Shown here piece after piece: positions 12,541 through 26,719 of a stretch of DNA of 64,000 bases. Every line of letters starts with the position of its first letter. Positions within the stretch are counted from its first letter, which is position 1. Under the pieces are notes generated by a model. It did no database searches. It saw only the letters and a list, made by a program, of their open reading frames with translations, and was not told the DNA's origin. The stretch lies in the NCBI GenBank assembly GCA_022266195.1, contig WHVY01000001.1:5952001-6016000 (forward strand). The letters are read 5' to 3'. The position numbers and the translations under genes are program-made. Source of the DNA: Tetranychus cinnabarinus (Eukaryota > Arthropoda > Arachnida > Trombidiformes > Tetranychidae).

Positions 12541-12603
12541 TTAGACCAACAATTAGAGTGACTGTTGGATCAACAATTAGATCAACAATTAGACCAACTG
12601 TTG
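12541..12603. repeat. Degenerate tandem repeat, ~15-16 bp unit
   Basis: Copies of a unit like GATCAACAATTAGA follow one another about four times with small changes (TTAGACCAACAATTAGAG, GGATCAACAATTAGATC, AACAATTAGACCAACTG). It lies in the desert upstream of Yurt and looks like ordinary minisatellite sequence. Confidence 0.65.
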
Positions 12604-15600
12604 AAATTGCAGTTAAAAATGTAAAGTAAATTCAAAGTAAGTTACTTGTAAAACCCGTAAAAGGCAGAAGATTGGGTTGAAGATTCAATTTCTGGTAAAG
12701 CTACCCAGTTAATCACAATTTGGCTTGAAGGCTAAAACTTTTTGAATTAAATGGTCGACTCCATTTGATCAGTGAATTAATTGTTGCTGGCTAAAATGAA
12801 CAAGTAAACTGATATCTGGTAAATTAACAGTTAAAATAATGATTAACCTAAACTTGATCCTGTCACCCATTTTTGTGTTTTGTTTACATCCCTATAAGAT
12901 ACCAGTTTGAGAATAGATTTACCAAATTTACTTGATCTTCTCTTCATTATTAATAGTTTACTCTCAATGATTAATTTATATTAATCAGTTAACCGAATAA
13001 AAAACAAATAAATTGTACCTTTTCAAGGGTAAATCAAGGCGTAATCAGGCAATAAGTTGATTTATAATTTGTATTTCTCTTCATCATCTTTTAAAATAAT
13101 CGTAACAATCAAGTTGAATGGCGAGTGAATACATATGAGATGAACAGTAAGTGTATCTTGTTGTTACCCACTTACTTAATTGTTTTCAATATACAACATT
13201 AACATATTAAACCATCTTCTTAATCGCTGTATTAACTCTATTATTATTATCATTATCACTTGCACTCTTCATTTGACCTCAATTGATTGACCGTACTTTA
13301 AATTGCTCCCAATTGATAATCATTTTTTGACCATTACACGGTATCAATTGGCTTTTGATTTTCAATGAAAATTTGAAAACAAAAAAGACTGTCTTTCCAA
13401 TTTTGTATTACCTGGATTAAAGTGATTGTTAAGGTAAAGCAAATATATTAATAAATGATCAACCCGAATCAACAGTTGATTTACATTTTTCAAATCAGTT
13501 TAAGGATCAAACAGTAAAAGTTGAAATCAATTTCTTGATTACAATCATGTTTCCATTCAAGTCTAATCAAGATTTTTCAATACAAACCATTTCCTATCAT
13601 TAAGTTATTTTGCATACAAATTTGTTTAATGAAACCAAAACCAGGAACTTGATTTGATTAATTAGCCAATTGGGTTGAAAAAAGTCATTACCAGATCATC
13701 TGCTATTATTAAGATGACAATCTAGTCAAAGTAGACAATATCACTTGTGATTAATTGAAATCTGTTCTTGACTTGGAAAGACCATTAAGTGTCACTATTA
13801 ATACCATTGGTAGACTTTGGTAGCAATTTAAGGTTGTCTTAATAACAATTGACATAATTCAATGAAATATAGATTGGTGAGTTGCTGTATTTGATTAGCA
13901 TTAGTCAGGTTTAACGGTTACCTTTAGACGTTGAAATTGTCTTCACTTTTCAATGTCTTTTTTTCAACAGCTCTAATTGATGTTATCAGGTTTCTTGATA
14001 ATTCAAGTAAAGATATGTTTATTGATTGATCAAGTCAAAATGTGACAGATAATCATTTTGAATGACAAACCACAAAATGAAGCAAATATTCATTGAGCAG
14101 TCAGTAATGGCGTTTAACTGCAGTAACATGATATCTTGGATTACACATTATTAGGATTACCAGCAACTCATTAAAGATTGAGATTTCAAACTAATCAGTC
14201 TAATGCTGAGTGGATTAAACTGCAAGCTTTGTTGAACAGGAGAAAGCTGTTTCATCAAATGTAATCAGTTGATAGTCTGGTATTCTTGAAAAATAATCAA
14301 TTATCTTGGTTAGAAAATTTTACTGTTGACTCGGAAATTGTTGAGAGATCGGTTATCCATTTCACTGTTTACTAATGCCAATGATTAAGTATAAAGGTTG
14401 GTTAACATCCAATTGAGTTGATTTTCATCGAACGGTTTAAATCTTTTTGTGTATCCCAGAATTTTATCACATTTTGAATTTTCCTTTCATGGGATCCAAA
14501 TTCCTTAATTGTTATCATTATCCGTTTTACAACACCCAATATTTTTTGCATCTTGCAATGTTAGTATCGTTTGATAATAATAGTAATTTTTATTACTATT
14601 ACAACTATTAAATCTATCTTTCAGTAGCCATTCCAATTATCAGCGATCCATTCAGTAAAAGCCACCAAAATCAAGGTTATTTTATTACATTTGGCCACTT
14701 GAATGTATCTTTACCAAGAGTTACATTCACATCCACACCTAACCCACACACAAAATGGCGCTAGAGCAGACCAAGTTGATTACATTGATCCTTATATCAC
14801 GAAGTAACCTTGCATCGGAAATTCTTGATTATTATTTATTAATTTACTTTGAATCTATCAATCAATTCAATTTAAATCTCTTTGAACATTTTCCATGTTT
14901 TTCGTATTTCCCAATTTCTTTCATTGAAGGTTCCAGTAGAATGGGTCAGCAGATGCTTCCATGGCTTTTCCCGTTGATTCCAATGTGAGTTTCAAGTTGC
15001 AACCAGTTGATTATCAGGAGTCAAGTCAACAGTAATATCTCATTTTAACCATTTCACCAAATGTGAATGATGATGATGGTGAATAAATCATGTAGTGAAT
15101 AGAGTAATGGTGAAATGGACCATTGGTTTGTTGATAAACGGTTGATTGGACGATTAATCAAGTTCACATTGGAAACAAAGATTTATTCCGTTCTTTTGAA
15201 CCAATAATTTGTTTCTCCTTTTTAAAGCCTTTGATCTATTTTAAATAACGTGGTTTCCCTTCATTGATTTGTAGATGAAAAAAAGTTTCTGAAGCGCATC
15301 AGATTGACCCAGAAGCTAAGTAACAAAAAGATGTTAGAAAACCTTGAAACTTGTTTTAATCATTATCGATTTAAAGTCTAGTCGCGTTTCATCTCTCCTG
15401 AGTTTTATAGCATTATCACCAACATGAAATCCTTTTACACCTTCTTTACTTTGAGTTTGAAGCAGTTGCTGATGATGATGTTCATTATTCTTTTCTCATT
15501 CTTCTTCTCCTTCGGAATCTTCACAAATAGATGAATCAGATAATTAGACTTGTATAGAGAAGGCCATTTTTGTTCTGAATCGGTAGCCTGTGTCCATTTT

Positions 15601-16794
15601 TATCAAATTATTTGGAATCGGGATGAGGCCGCTTTCTTCTTTTCCTTTTTCATTGCTTTTCATTTCCTTTCTTGTTATCCTTTTGTCAAAGTAGATCTGA
15701 TGATGATGATGATAATGATAATGATAATAATAACGATCCAGCTATAAAGTAAAATGAAAAGCGAGAAAGAAATTAGAAGATGCAACAAAAAGATGTAACT
15801 CAATAAAGATTCATTCTTATTTACTAAAATTAACTGATCATGATGATACCAATCAGTTTAATGGTTATTCATTCATTAAGGGTACCATATTCGAGACTTG
15901 GTCACATCTGTAATCGTCTATTGTTGTACCTATTATATTGTTGACCCATTCTAATATCGTTACCATTCTAGTGTCATATTCATCATTGTTGTTGACCAAT
16001 TGCTGTTGATAATGGTGGTGGTGGTGGCGATGACTTTATGGATTTGGTCATGCTTTTCATCTTAAAATAACTCAACATGATTTATATGGACGAAAAGGAT
16101 TTCTCACTAAAATTTTTCTTCTTTTCTCAAAGTTATCAAATGAACTGATACAACTTGGTTTAGCTTGAAAATAACAACAGCAACAATAATCATGATTATG
16201 ACTATCATGATGATCTTCGCTCCTTTCCTAATGATGATGGTGATTCTTGAGTTAACTTTGGTAATCTGAGTATCAAATTGACCTTGAGCATATATCGGTC
16301 AGTATATTTAACAGGCAGGATCACCATTGAGTGAGATGCAAGTGTCCGTGTAGGTTGAAGATGGTTGTCTTTTTCATCCTATTGAAAGAGAGTGAAAAAA
16401 AGAAGAAAAAAATGCTTTAAAAGCAGTGAAAATGAAAGATAAGTTATAAATTACCTTTTACACTTTTGATACACAAACAAAGCAAAATTTGGGTACCATT
16501 AATGTGCCAAAAAGTAAAGACTTGAGGTTAAAGGTGATGCGTGTTTGTGAATATAATCTTCAACTTAATCTCGGTCCTGTTTTGCTGCCTGCTTGTTTGT
16601 TGATCAATCAACGTTTTGTTTCCCCTTAAAATGGTTAATTTATGCTAAACGGCTAAAGTTAAAATTAACAATATAATGCAAGCTTGAGTCTAAAAGATCA
16701 AAGGTGAAGGCCAAATTGCTAACACAACCGGCAAACTAACCGTTGTTAATTTCTGGTTACCTTCTGATTCTCATATGGTAAGCAACTGGTTATT

Positions 16795-16914
16795 TTTCTG
16801 GTCATCTTCCGCAAATCTTCTGGTTATCTGGTAATCTTCTGGTAATCTTCTAGTAATCTACTGGTTACCTTCTGAAAATCTTTAAACAGTCTTCTGGTAA
16901 TCTTCTGGTAACCA
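16795..16914. repeat. Degenerate tandem repeat, ~11 bp unit (CTTCTGGTAAT)
   Basis: About eight imperfect copies of CTTCTGGTAAT or CTTCTGGTTAC in tandem, with an interrupted middle part. The sequence around it (16750-16795) also carries loose copies (TTCTGGTTACC). On the plus strand it is pyrimidine-rich with repeated GGTAAT, a donor-like core, but no exon is evident. Confidence 0.7.
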
Positions 16915-18738
16915 ATTATCGTGTTTCGCCAAAACAAAACAAATGCTTATATAAAAAAAGGGAGCGAGAGAAAAAGAAACAGTAACAAAGTGGTTATCAA
17001 GACTGGGCTATAATAACAAGTAAGAAATAACTGAAAAAATGAAGAGAAAAAGTTACCTGGATGGTTATGATGATGTTGATGATGACTTGTTTCGAGACTA
17101 GATGTTAAACCGGTTTGTTGTTGGTTGTAACTACGATTCTTTGCGAGGGTTGACCTCTCTCTCTCTCTTTTTTGGCTTTCCTCCTGGTTCTTACTCTCCT
17201 TTCTCGCAGTGTCTTTCTATCTACCTTTCTACAATAACCACAACATTTAGTGTTGTGGTTGCTGCTGCTCATCACCATCGCCACCATCAGAGGTAATAGA
17301 GAGATAAACATTCTTTCTGTTTGATTTCGTTCTAAGTGTTGATTCTAACATATTTTTTAAAACCTTTCTCCAATTTACAGCTTTCCATGTCACTTTGTAT
17401 TATTCCTAGTTGTGTAAAGTCCTTTTTGGTATCTTCTTTGATGATTGTTCAAAAAATTTGCTTTTAATGATCCTGTTTGGTTGCTATTCATCATCCTTTC
17501 TCGCCACTTTGGATTAATTTTTTCATCTAACCAGCTAACCATGTTACCATTATCCTGGTATTGACTTGCTGTTCATGGAAATATATTTAATAACCAATGA
17601 TTCCGCTGGATAATATTGCTCCAAGTAGCCACCATCCTTGGTCATCTCATCTGTTGTTCAACCATCTATTGCTGTTCAGCTGAAAGGGAAACAAAAGAGA
17701 AACATTTAAGCAACAAAGTTCTTCCATAATCATCGTAAACATCAAAACTCATCATCGACATCTTCAACATCGTTTTCCTATCTACCTTGAGAGTTAGTGA
17801 AAAGAAACACTGGGGAAAGAAAGAGAGGGAGAGATAAAGAGAGAGGAGAGTGAGTAAGGAATAGAAAAGAGAAAAAAAAGTCAAGCAAAAAAGACCATGA
17901 ATATGCTGAAGTGTTTTTAGTGGGTGCGGGTTACTGCTTCATGTTACAGTTAAAAACACCAATATTTAAAACATCTTTTTAATATCGATGCGATTAAATA
18001 ATCTATTGTAAAGTGTTACCTTCAACTTCAACGTAATTGACAATTATCAAAGCTAAAGAAAATTTAAAAGACAACAACTTACCTTTTTATTTTCATCTGT
18101 TTTACCTCACTCCAGTAAAACGTTGTAAAGTGTCTTTATATATATTTTTTTGTTGCCTTCCAATTTGTGAATGTGTGATCAACTTTAATATCATCATCAA
18201 TTTAACCATATTAGTAGCACAACAACTCAAGTTAAAAATCAACGTAACCATGTAATTGTTGCTGTTGCCATTATTGAAATATAAGAAGAACAAGAGAAGG
18301 AAAAGTTTATTTCTTTTACTTATACATATTGGTTTTTGCAATCCAATGGAAATATAAAAGAAAGGAATTAACTATTAATGTTTAACCGTCAACTCATTAA
18401 TTTTTTACACTAACTCTAAAGTTAATGGATGTTATCAAAGGCAGACTTCTTGACCATACGTAACTGTGTTGACCGTTGCTGTTACCACACTGTTGCCCAC
18501 CTGATGAGTCTGTTGCTGTTGTTTATTTTTGGATTACCTTTGGAGAAATTTTTTTAGTTGTTTTGTTTTTTTACATATTTTTGTCTACTTCTGTTGTTAT
18601 TTACAATCCTTTACCATTACTCAATCTGTACACTGGTAATATTTTTTGTTTTGTTTTCCTGGTACATAAATTTGGATTTATTTTGGCAAAGAAGGACTTC
18701 TACCAATATTTAGAGAAGGCAATTATAGGATTTCAACA

Positions 18739-21700
18739 ATGCTTCGATTTTTATCCAAACGTTTTGGAAGAAGTTTTCGTCGTCGATCTAAATCAGCTCA
18801 AATTGGAACAGCCACACCTAATACTGATGAAAATGATCAACCAACAATTACCATTAATCCAGCAGGTTTTACCGGAAATTTTAGTCAAAAAAATTATATT
18901 CATTGCAAGATAATACTTTTAGATGGTAACAATTTAACTGCGTATGTTCACAAGAAGGCCAAAGGAGAAGAGCTATTCAATGGTGTTACCGATCATCTTG
19001 ATTTAAAAACGGAATTTGATTATTTTGGTTTACAATATACAGATACAACATCGGTTCAACATTGGCTTGATCTTACCAAATTGGTTAAAAAACAAGTTAC
19101 CATTGGACCTCCTTATACCCTTCACATGAGAGTTAAATTCTATTCATCTGACCCAAATGGATTAAAGGATGAATATGTTCGTTACCTGTTTTTCCTGCAG
19201 CTCAAACAAGACCTAGTAACAGGAAAATTACCTTGTGATAAACCAACCACGGCTAAATTAGCAGCTCTAGCCTTACAGTCAGAGTTTGGGGAATATGAAC
19301 CTGATTGTCATGATATTGGTTTTGTCTCAGAATTTCGTTTTGTTCCTGAACAAGATGAAAGTTTAGAAGAGATGATTTTGGAAGAATGGAAGCAACTCAG
19401 ACCTAAACCGGTAAGGATTCACTTAATAGTGTTGAATGTCGCCTCTCTCTCCCTTTACTGATCTGTTAGCATAAGTTCAAGAAAAAAAACCTCGACTGTA
19501 ATGATGTTAACTGACAAAAATTTGTCAACTTAATTGACTCATGTTTCATTACTAAACAACCGTCAATTTTACCGTCACCATCACAATCTTATCACCATTA
19601 AGTTGAATCTTATTCAAACATCTTATAACAATTCAATTTCCCTTTTGCACCTTATTATTTTATTAGCAAAGGCTGCAAAATAGTGTATTTCCAATGAGGC
19701 CAAACAATTTACTTTGTCGGTTTTCAATTGGATAATACAGTTTTTTTTCTTCATTTGATTGTGTTCATGATGGTATTGATTGAAATATTTCTTATTAACT
19801 TTATTATCATTATCTTTTACCTGTTAATATTTCCCTTTGCTTTTTATTTTCTTCATTTTCATTCATGATTCTCTCTTTGATCAGTCCGAGTTTTATTTTC
19901 AGAAAATAATAAAAGGCTTAAAATCTGTTTAATTGGTTTCAACAGAGGAATGAAACAGAAGAAAGAAGAAGAAGGAGAAGAAAGCGATTTAGAAGAGGAT
20001 TCAGTGGAAGATTCAGAAGACTTGAAAAGAGGAAAGACCAATGAAGAAAGAAACTGTTTACCTGAGGAAAAGTTGAAAATGTTGATTGCCTGTTGAGTTG
20101 ATGATCAACTCATGTTAATATTAACCCTCCCCTAAAAATGATCCTCATCATTATCAGTGAAAGTTTCAAAATGTTGACTTCTCTTCAGATAAATTTTCCT
20201 CAGCTATTAACCCTTACTTAAGATGAAAAAGAGTAGATAGAATCATGTTTTTCTTCCACCCAACAACAACAACAACTTTCTCCAATGATATTAATCAGTT
20301 TTGATTGTTAACAAGAAACCTAAAAGCGACACAAATCCAATGCTTATTGAACCAAAAACCAACTTTCACCTTGATCAACAGAATCCTCATGAGAAGAGTA
20401 ATTTCATGTTGGATAGTTTTTTCAGATGACATTTTTTTTCATTTCATTTTTGTTCACCAGCTTTTTATACATCTTTTCATATATTGTATTTATATTGTTT
20501 AGTTGAGTCGTTTTTGTCATTCACAGTTGCAATTATTATCATTATGACTATTTATGTTGTTGTTATTATTTTCATTTCTCATTATTAGCAGAACTATTAT
20601 TATGTTGATTATTTGAAGTCGCAAGTCTCATTGTTAACAATCAATATATTAAGAGTCTCTCATTGCTCCTGATAATTGTCATGTCAAGGTTTCTTTCGAT
20701 TTCACTTACCTGTTGAGTTTATATAAGAGATACAATAGTTTTCCATCTACATAGAGTTTAATGAGTCCTGTAACATTTCGATTCACTTGAGTAATTTTTT
20801 ATTCAAAAAATTACCTTTTCTACCTATTCCCTCTTCCTCTCCCACTTTCCCCGTCTCTGCAGCCTCTATTAAATAAACTTGCCCTAAATCTCAAGTCACA
20901 TTGTCATCATTATAGTGGGCTTGAATGATAAAAACATTGAGATACTTTTAGCAAATCTTAATTTACCAAACAATCTTGTTAGATCAGTAAGATTGATATT
21001 ATTCAATTGAAACTTTGGACTCAGAGACTTACAAGATGAAGCTTCATCTTTGGCTTCTCTTCCCTTGACTTTTTCATTGCGTCCTTCAGACATTTTTATT
21101 TCTTACCTCACTCTTTGTAATCAAACAATCTTTTCCTCTCCATCTTCGCTCAATTACTCCTGCAATCTAATCCTTTCAATCAATGCATTTCAAATTGATC
21201 AGGAATTTTGCTTCTCAATGATGAAAATTTGTCTCCAGCAGCGAGAGAGAGTATCCATTTTGATAATATTTCAAACTGTCCGATGGTAATGAAAATTGAA
21301 TGATAATTGATTTCATTCACATCTATCACTTTCAATGCTCATATGTTTCAGGATTTCTTTCTCCATTGTTATGAACTTAGCTAAAGTTAATGAACATAAT
21401 TAGACTTGGTTTTCATTGTCAAGATTGTCATTGTTATCATCATTGTTATCATTATTGTTGGTACATTAATCTTCAACTGTCACTTCATTTAACCTAAATA
21501 ATTAATTAGAGGCAATTTTTACTTTCCTTTTTATAATTATTTCATTACATCATTTTAATCAGGTTTGATCCTTGATTTTTGACAAAAAAATTACATTTGG
21601 TTGATGAGAAAATCAATTTCAAACAGAAGTCGAATTACGAATACTCAACCTCATTGAAGGGCTTTCAGTGTTTAACATGTCATGTTTAGTTGAATTAATC

Positions 21701-24700
21701 ACTACTGATGCTGGTTTATTTAACCAGATTAAGTCATTTCCATCACCATTAATTTAACCGACATTTTTGTCATGTTCAGGGAAAAATTTCAAATAAAATA
21801 AATGAAAAAAGCGCTAATTAACCTAAGAAATTTTATCTCTACGAGATGGCGTTATTTTTAATTTTAGCTCAATTAACATCTAAACATTGAAAATTAAAAG
21901 CAACCAAATTTAAGTCAATTGATTTTCTCATGTTTATTATTAATATCATCAAATCAACTTTAGCCATCAAAATAACCATCATTTGATTACCTGAGTCGTT
22001 TGAATTTAGTTTGTTTATTTTTTCAATAACAATGCAAAATAATTGATGATTGGTTTAACATTTCAGATTTTTGAATTTGAAATTCAAATCAAATGTGATT
22101 GAGGAAAATTATTGAAAGATATTTGCTTTACATGATTCAATTGTTGAATCATTCAATTTGATGGCTGAGAAACAGCTTTGTTTCAATTTTATTGAAAGTT
22201 GAGAATAACTCAAGGTTGAGGTTAAAGGTAAACAAATCTCAGCATTTCTCATATCAAGTTTAGTGAAAGTTGTAAGTAACATGGGCAATGGTCAGTTATT
22301 AACATAACCAGTGAACGTTTTTCGTTGAAAAGTGAGTTCGAGTTGAGCGGATAAACGAAGCAAATCACTTTGTCAGTGTAAATTACAACCCAACTCAGTT
22401 TCAATTGAACCAAAAGATGATGTTGATAATGAAGACTGTTTTGATGATTGTTTTGGTAGTGAAAAAGGATAAGATGAGACTAATGATGTTGATGAATCTT
22501 TTGGTTTTGTTGTCTGTCTATTATTAATTTTGCTTGATTCAATTTCACATTTAACTCTTTTAAAGATTGTTAAACTTGAATTGCCGTATCATTTACAATC
22601 TTCCGAGGTTCCAATTTTAATACAATTATTACTTGAGAGAGAAAGCATTTAATAGCTTTAGCTTGGACATCATTACAGACATAATGAAGACAGTCTACAT
22701 CATGTAAAGTAGACCTGGGCAAAGGTGAATTCAAATATAATTTTTGATCGTGAAATGATTTAGAAGATGAAAGTTGAAAAAATTTTGACCCCAAATCAAG
22801 TGGATTCTAGTGATAATGATTATTGCTGTTACCTAGACTACTTTATTCATTGTTTGGATCATTAAATAACTATTATAGTTTATTTGATCATTTTACGATT
22901 TGGTTTAACAACACTTACAATTATCGTTACCATAAAGATGACATTCATCAATAGGATAAGCCAATAAACAATTTGACTCAAACTGATGATCATAGCTCAA
23001 TGCTACGCACAATTTATCACTAGATTTAGGTTTAATTTGATTTAAGTTGTCCATCAATTTGTAAGGAATACAACAATTCATCGTGATTTAGCTGTTGATG
23101 AGACAAACATTTGCTGTTAAATCATTTCCAAAAAGCTTCAATGATTTGAATCTTCACATTGATCCAAAACATGGATAGAATCAAGAAATGTTTCAATTGA
23201 TAGTGATGAGGTTAACGTAATAAGGTTTATTTGATCTTGCTTATTAATCGACTAATTAACATGATTTATGAAAGCTAAAATTTATAATAAGTAAAATGAC
23301 ATATTAAACATGATCATCGATATTAGTAACAATAGATTAAATTATTCAGAGTTTGACTTGAAAGCATTTTTTATTCAGAATAATTTGCATTTCACTTGAA
23401 TCTTGTGAACAGTTTCCGAGTTTTTATGACATCGTCATCGCTTGTCTAACAGCGAAAATTTGAGCAACAAAATTCCCATCATCCTATTTTTGAATGTTAC
23501 TTTAGTCATCGAATTGCTTGTCATCCTGAAAATGTGAAAGTAGAAGAAGAATAATCTTTTTTCTTATGTTTCGTCTTGAAGGTTCAATTCCTTCTTCCAC
23601 CAATTTCTACTTCTTTCAAACAATGAGTATTCCAGTTCATCTCAAGACTTTTTCCGCTTAAACTAACTGAGCAACAATACGAGAAAAAAACACCTAAAAC
23701 ATCTCTCTGTAGCAAAAGTTGATGTAACTTACAAAACTTGTAAGACATTAATTGTTTATGTTTTCAAGTTTCATTGTTCCCATCTTCAGAGAGCTAAAAT
23801 GCTCAGTTTCAATCAATCTCAATTCCATGATTACAATCATTTTTCAGTAATAACTTGATGACTAGGTAAACCTTTAATGTGAAATAAGCAAGTAAGGCAG
23901 CTTCGCTATTTGACTTTACTTCGTATTTTGTGATCTGTGTTTTCACATTCACCATTTTCACTCGAAAAAAAATCATTTGCGTTTAAGGAGATTCATGATA
24001 AAAAAGCTAATCGATTGTTTCTTTTTGAACAGTTTTCTTCAGATTAAATTTTGAGTTTCATGTCTATCCATTTGATTTATCAACTGTAGCACATGTAAAA
24101 CAGATATTTATGTCAAGTAAATTGTTTAGTATTTTTTTATATTTTTCATTCAGAAAATTTCGAATCAAATATTTAAAATTTCAAGTTACCTGTTTTTTTT
24201 TATTCTGACTCTCTTTCTCTCTTTAATGATTGACTTGAGTTGATTGTTTGACTGGATACAATCAAATCTATAATAGTTAACCAAAGTTGATTGTTAATCA
24301 AATACATACATTATCTTGTATTTCATTTTTACCTTTCTTCCTTTTCCTCCTCCCTTCACTTTTATTTGTTTGCATTAAATGTTAATACTTTTTATTTCAT
24401 TTTTTTATTATTTATTATTTATTAATCATTAATCATTTTACTTATTTTTTGCTTTCCTTTTTCCTCTTATCATCGATAACCTTAGGTTGGCGGAACATTA
24501 ATTTCAGATAAAGTTTCTATGACTTCAACTGCTTCAATGAATCCGGCAACAGCCGAAAATGCATTCCTTAATAAGGCAAAATGGCTGGAAATGTATGGAG
24601 TTGACATGCACACAGTTTTAGGCAAAGATGGCAATGAATATTTTCTTGGTCTAACACCAACCGGAATCCTGGTTTTTGCTGGCACCTCAAAGATTGGTCT

Positions 24701-26231
24701 CTTTTTCTGGCCCAAAATAATTAAACTTGACTTTAAGGGAACCAAATTAACACTGGTTGTGGTTGAAGATGATGAATCTGGTCGTGAACAGGAGCATACA
24801 TTTGTTTTCCGAATGCCTACAGTTAAATCATGTAAACATCTGTGGAAATGTTGTGTTGAACATCACGCTTTCTTCCGTCTTAAATCGAGCCAAACAGGGG
24901 CACCAGTAAAACAGAAGCAAGGTTTCATGAGAATGGGAAGTCGCTTTCGTTTCTCTGGTCGAACTGAATTTCAAACTACCCTGCAAGGAGCAATAGTCAA
25001 GGAACCTGAGCGAAGGTTTGAAAGAAGACCCTCTCAACGGTATACTAGTCGACGAAGGGTAACTAATCATTCAACAAGAACAACATCGACAACACCGATA
25101 ACAACCAACAATGATAACGGTAATTTTAGTCGAAGTGTAACAATTAAACGTAATTCTGGTCAAAGTGAGGTTAAATCATCACTATCTTCATCACTTTCTT
25201 CATCAGCTGCTGTTGTACCTTCATTATCAACAACAGAATCTTCATCAACCTCGGTTTCATCGACTCTTACCGCATCTACTGTACCTATTGATACAAAAAT
25301 GAATGGTAAAAAGGTTAAAAGTAAAGAGGAGATTGGTTCATCGACTGGAGCCACTTTTGAGGAAGGTGATGTTAAATTTGGTGTTAATGGTTTAACAAGT
25401 CATTCGTCAACCTCACTTCTTTCAACATCGTCAGTTTCCTCAGTCTCTGTATCCAGTCCGTCTAGCAAGTTCAAATCATCATCTAAAAAATTACCCGGTG
25501 CAACCTCACAATCAAATAAATCATCAGCTGAATGCATTTCAATTGTTAATGGTACCAATAAAACACTGTCTTCTACATCAAATGAAGAAGATGTTGTTAC
25601 CGTTGATAGTATCAAAGATAAAACTGGTTCAATAACAAATGTGCCAAAAGACAGTAAAAAAGCAAAATTGCCGAAAGAAAGTGACCCAAAACATTCTACA
25701 CTGACAAATTTACCCACAAGAACAAAATCATCCCTGTCATCATCTTCATCTGCATCAACTTCATCGTCATCTCCTCTTCCACCCTCATCAACAACAGTTT
25801 GTGATACATGTCAATCAACTAATGATAGCGAATTAAATCAATCACCAGCTCCTGATAATAATCAATCTCATATTGAGAATGATATAAATTTTGCAGAAAA
25901 TGTTGGTAGCAAAAAGACTAATAATGCTAATAACATTACTAATCAAAGTAAAATTACACTTGGTAAATATGATGAAAAGGGCAAAGCAATGGTTGATGCT
26001 TGTAATAATATAGATGTAAATGAAGGCGATCCAACGACAGATATATTAACTGAAACATCATTTGCAACCTCAACACCAGTCACCAAATCAATCAAGATAC
26101 CAAAATCATCGTCACTCAATGCAACCGATGAAGAATCCATTTCAAAGAAGGAGAAACGGAAAAATTATAATCCTCCAAGACGATCAAATACAACTGTATC
26201 AAGCAGAAATACAATCACTACGGAGCTTTAG
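18739..26231 (+). CDS. yrt: Yurt / EPB41L5-like FERM protein
   Basis: Two coding exons (18739-19410 and 24486-26231) around a 5,075-bp intron; about 805 residues. Yurt/EPB41L5 proteins act at the lateral membrane of epithelia and limit apical Crumbs activity. The N-terminus MLRFLSKRFGRSFRRRS is family-typical, followed by a full FERM domain (LPKKAKG-like KKAKGEELF, FDYFGLQY, HWLDLTK, RVKFYSSDPN, YLFFLQLKQDL, SEFRFVP) that continues across the intron into KAKWLEMYGVDMH, LGLTPTGILVF, IGLFFWPKI and ACKHLWKC-like SCKHLWKCCVEHHAFFRL. The FERM-adjacent part (GSRFRFSGRTEFQT, FERRPSQRY) matches EPB41L5. Then ~380 residues of Ser/Thr/Asn-rich low complexity, ending in TTEL, a PDZ-type C-terminus that vertebrate EPB41L5 also has. 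Upstream noncoding exons are likely but not seen. Confidence 0.93.
19411..24485 (+). other. Large Yurt intron
   Basis: 5,075 bp from donor GTAAGG (right after KQLRPKP) to acceptor CCTTAG (right before VGGTLISD). The proteins on the two sides join at the point where vertebrate EPB41L5 is continuous, so no coding exon is missing. AT-rich with short trinucleotide and purine runs; no nested gene seen on either strand. The size contrasts with the ~50-120 bp introns of most genes here and suggests regulatory content. Confidence 0.8.
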
Positions 26232-26719
26232 AATCAATGTTAACATCTAATGTAAACTCTAATTAATTTAAAAGATTACTGTTTCTACGGGCATTTCCAT
26301 ATTAATAAAATAATTTTCAAATTCATTTTCTTCTAGTCTATTTTCAGGGTAAAGCTAATACTTTTTGGTAAATTCATTTTTCACTTTAAATTGTTTTTCA
26401 AGTTATTGCCAATTTTCAAGCAATCATACCAGAAAGCTGTTTACAACCGTTTCGGATTGAATTATGAAAATATCATTAACATATTAGGTTTGGCTTTATT
26501 GTAAAGTACCCAATAAATTGTTAAAATTTTGATTATCCAAGCCAATCAAATGTAATAACAGCTTTTTTCTCGCCCATACTTTTGATAAATATGGTTCCAT
26601 TGGAATTTTAACACTTTAATAACAACTCTAATCATATTAAGAGTTTATATTGTTTCTTAATTTTCCCTTCAGCTCTTATCATTGTATTTTTGTTCATCTT
26701 ATTGGAGCATTTCAATCTT
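26232..26719. other. Convergent 3' region between Yurt and the Cys-loop receptor
   Basis: 488 bp between two stop codons facing each other. AT-rich, with AATAAA-type motifs on both strands (AATAAAATAAT near 26304 on plus). Consistent with both 3' UTRs; no other gene. Confidence 0.5.

Larger units (their letters stand above)
10186..18738. other. 8.5-kb gene desert upstream of Yurt
   Basis: No protein-coding gene can be supported. Open frames here are short, of biased composition and without recognisable domains. The sequence is AT-rich and contains trinucleotide runs (for example ~15698-15732, GAT/AAT; ~16010-16030, GGT) and two degenerate tandem repeats listed separately. The right part probably contains the Yurt promoter and possibly noncoding 5' exons, with several pyrimidine-rich stretches between 17.1 and 18.7 kb. 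The left part should contain the lipase promoter. Confidence 0.5.

Noticed and set aside
14755..14988. 77-codon plus-strand open frame (MALEQTKLITLIL...)
   Set aside because: No domain, no homologue I recognise, no splice partners, composition like surrounding AT-rich DNA.
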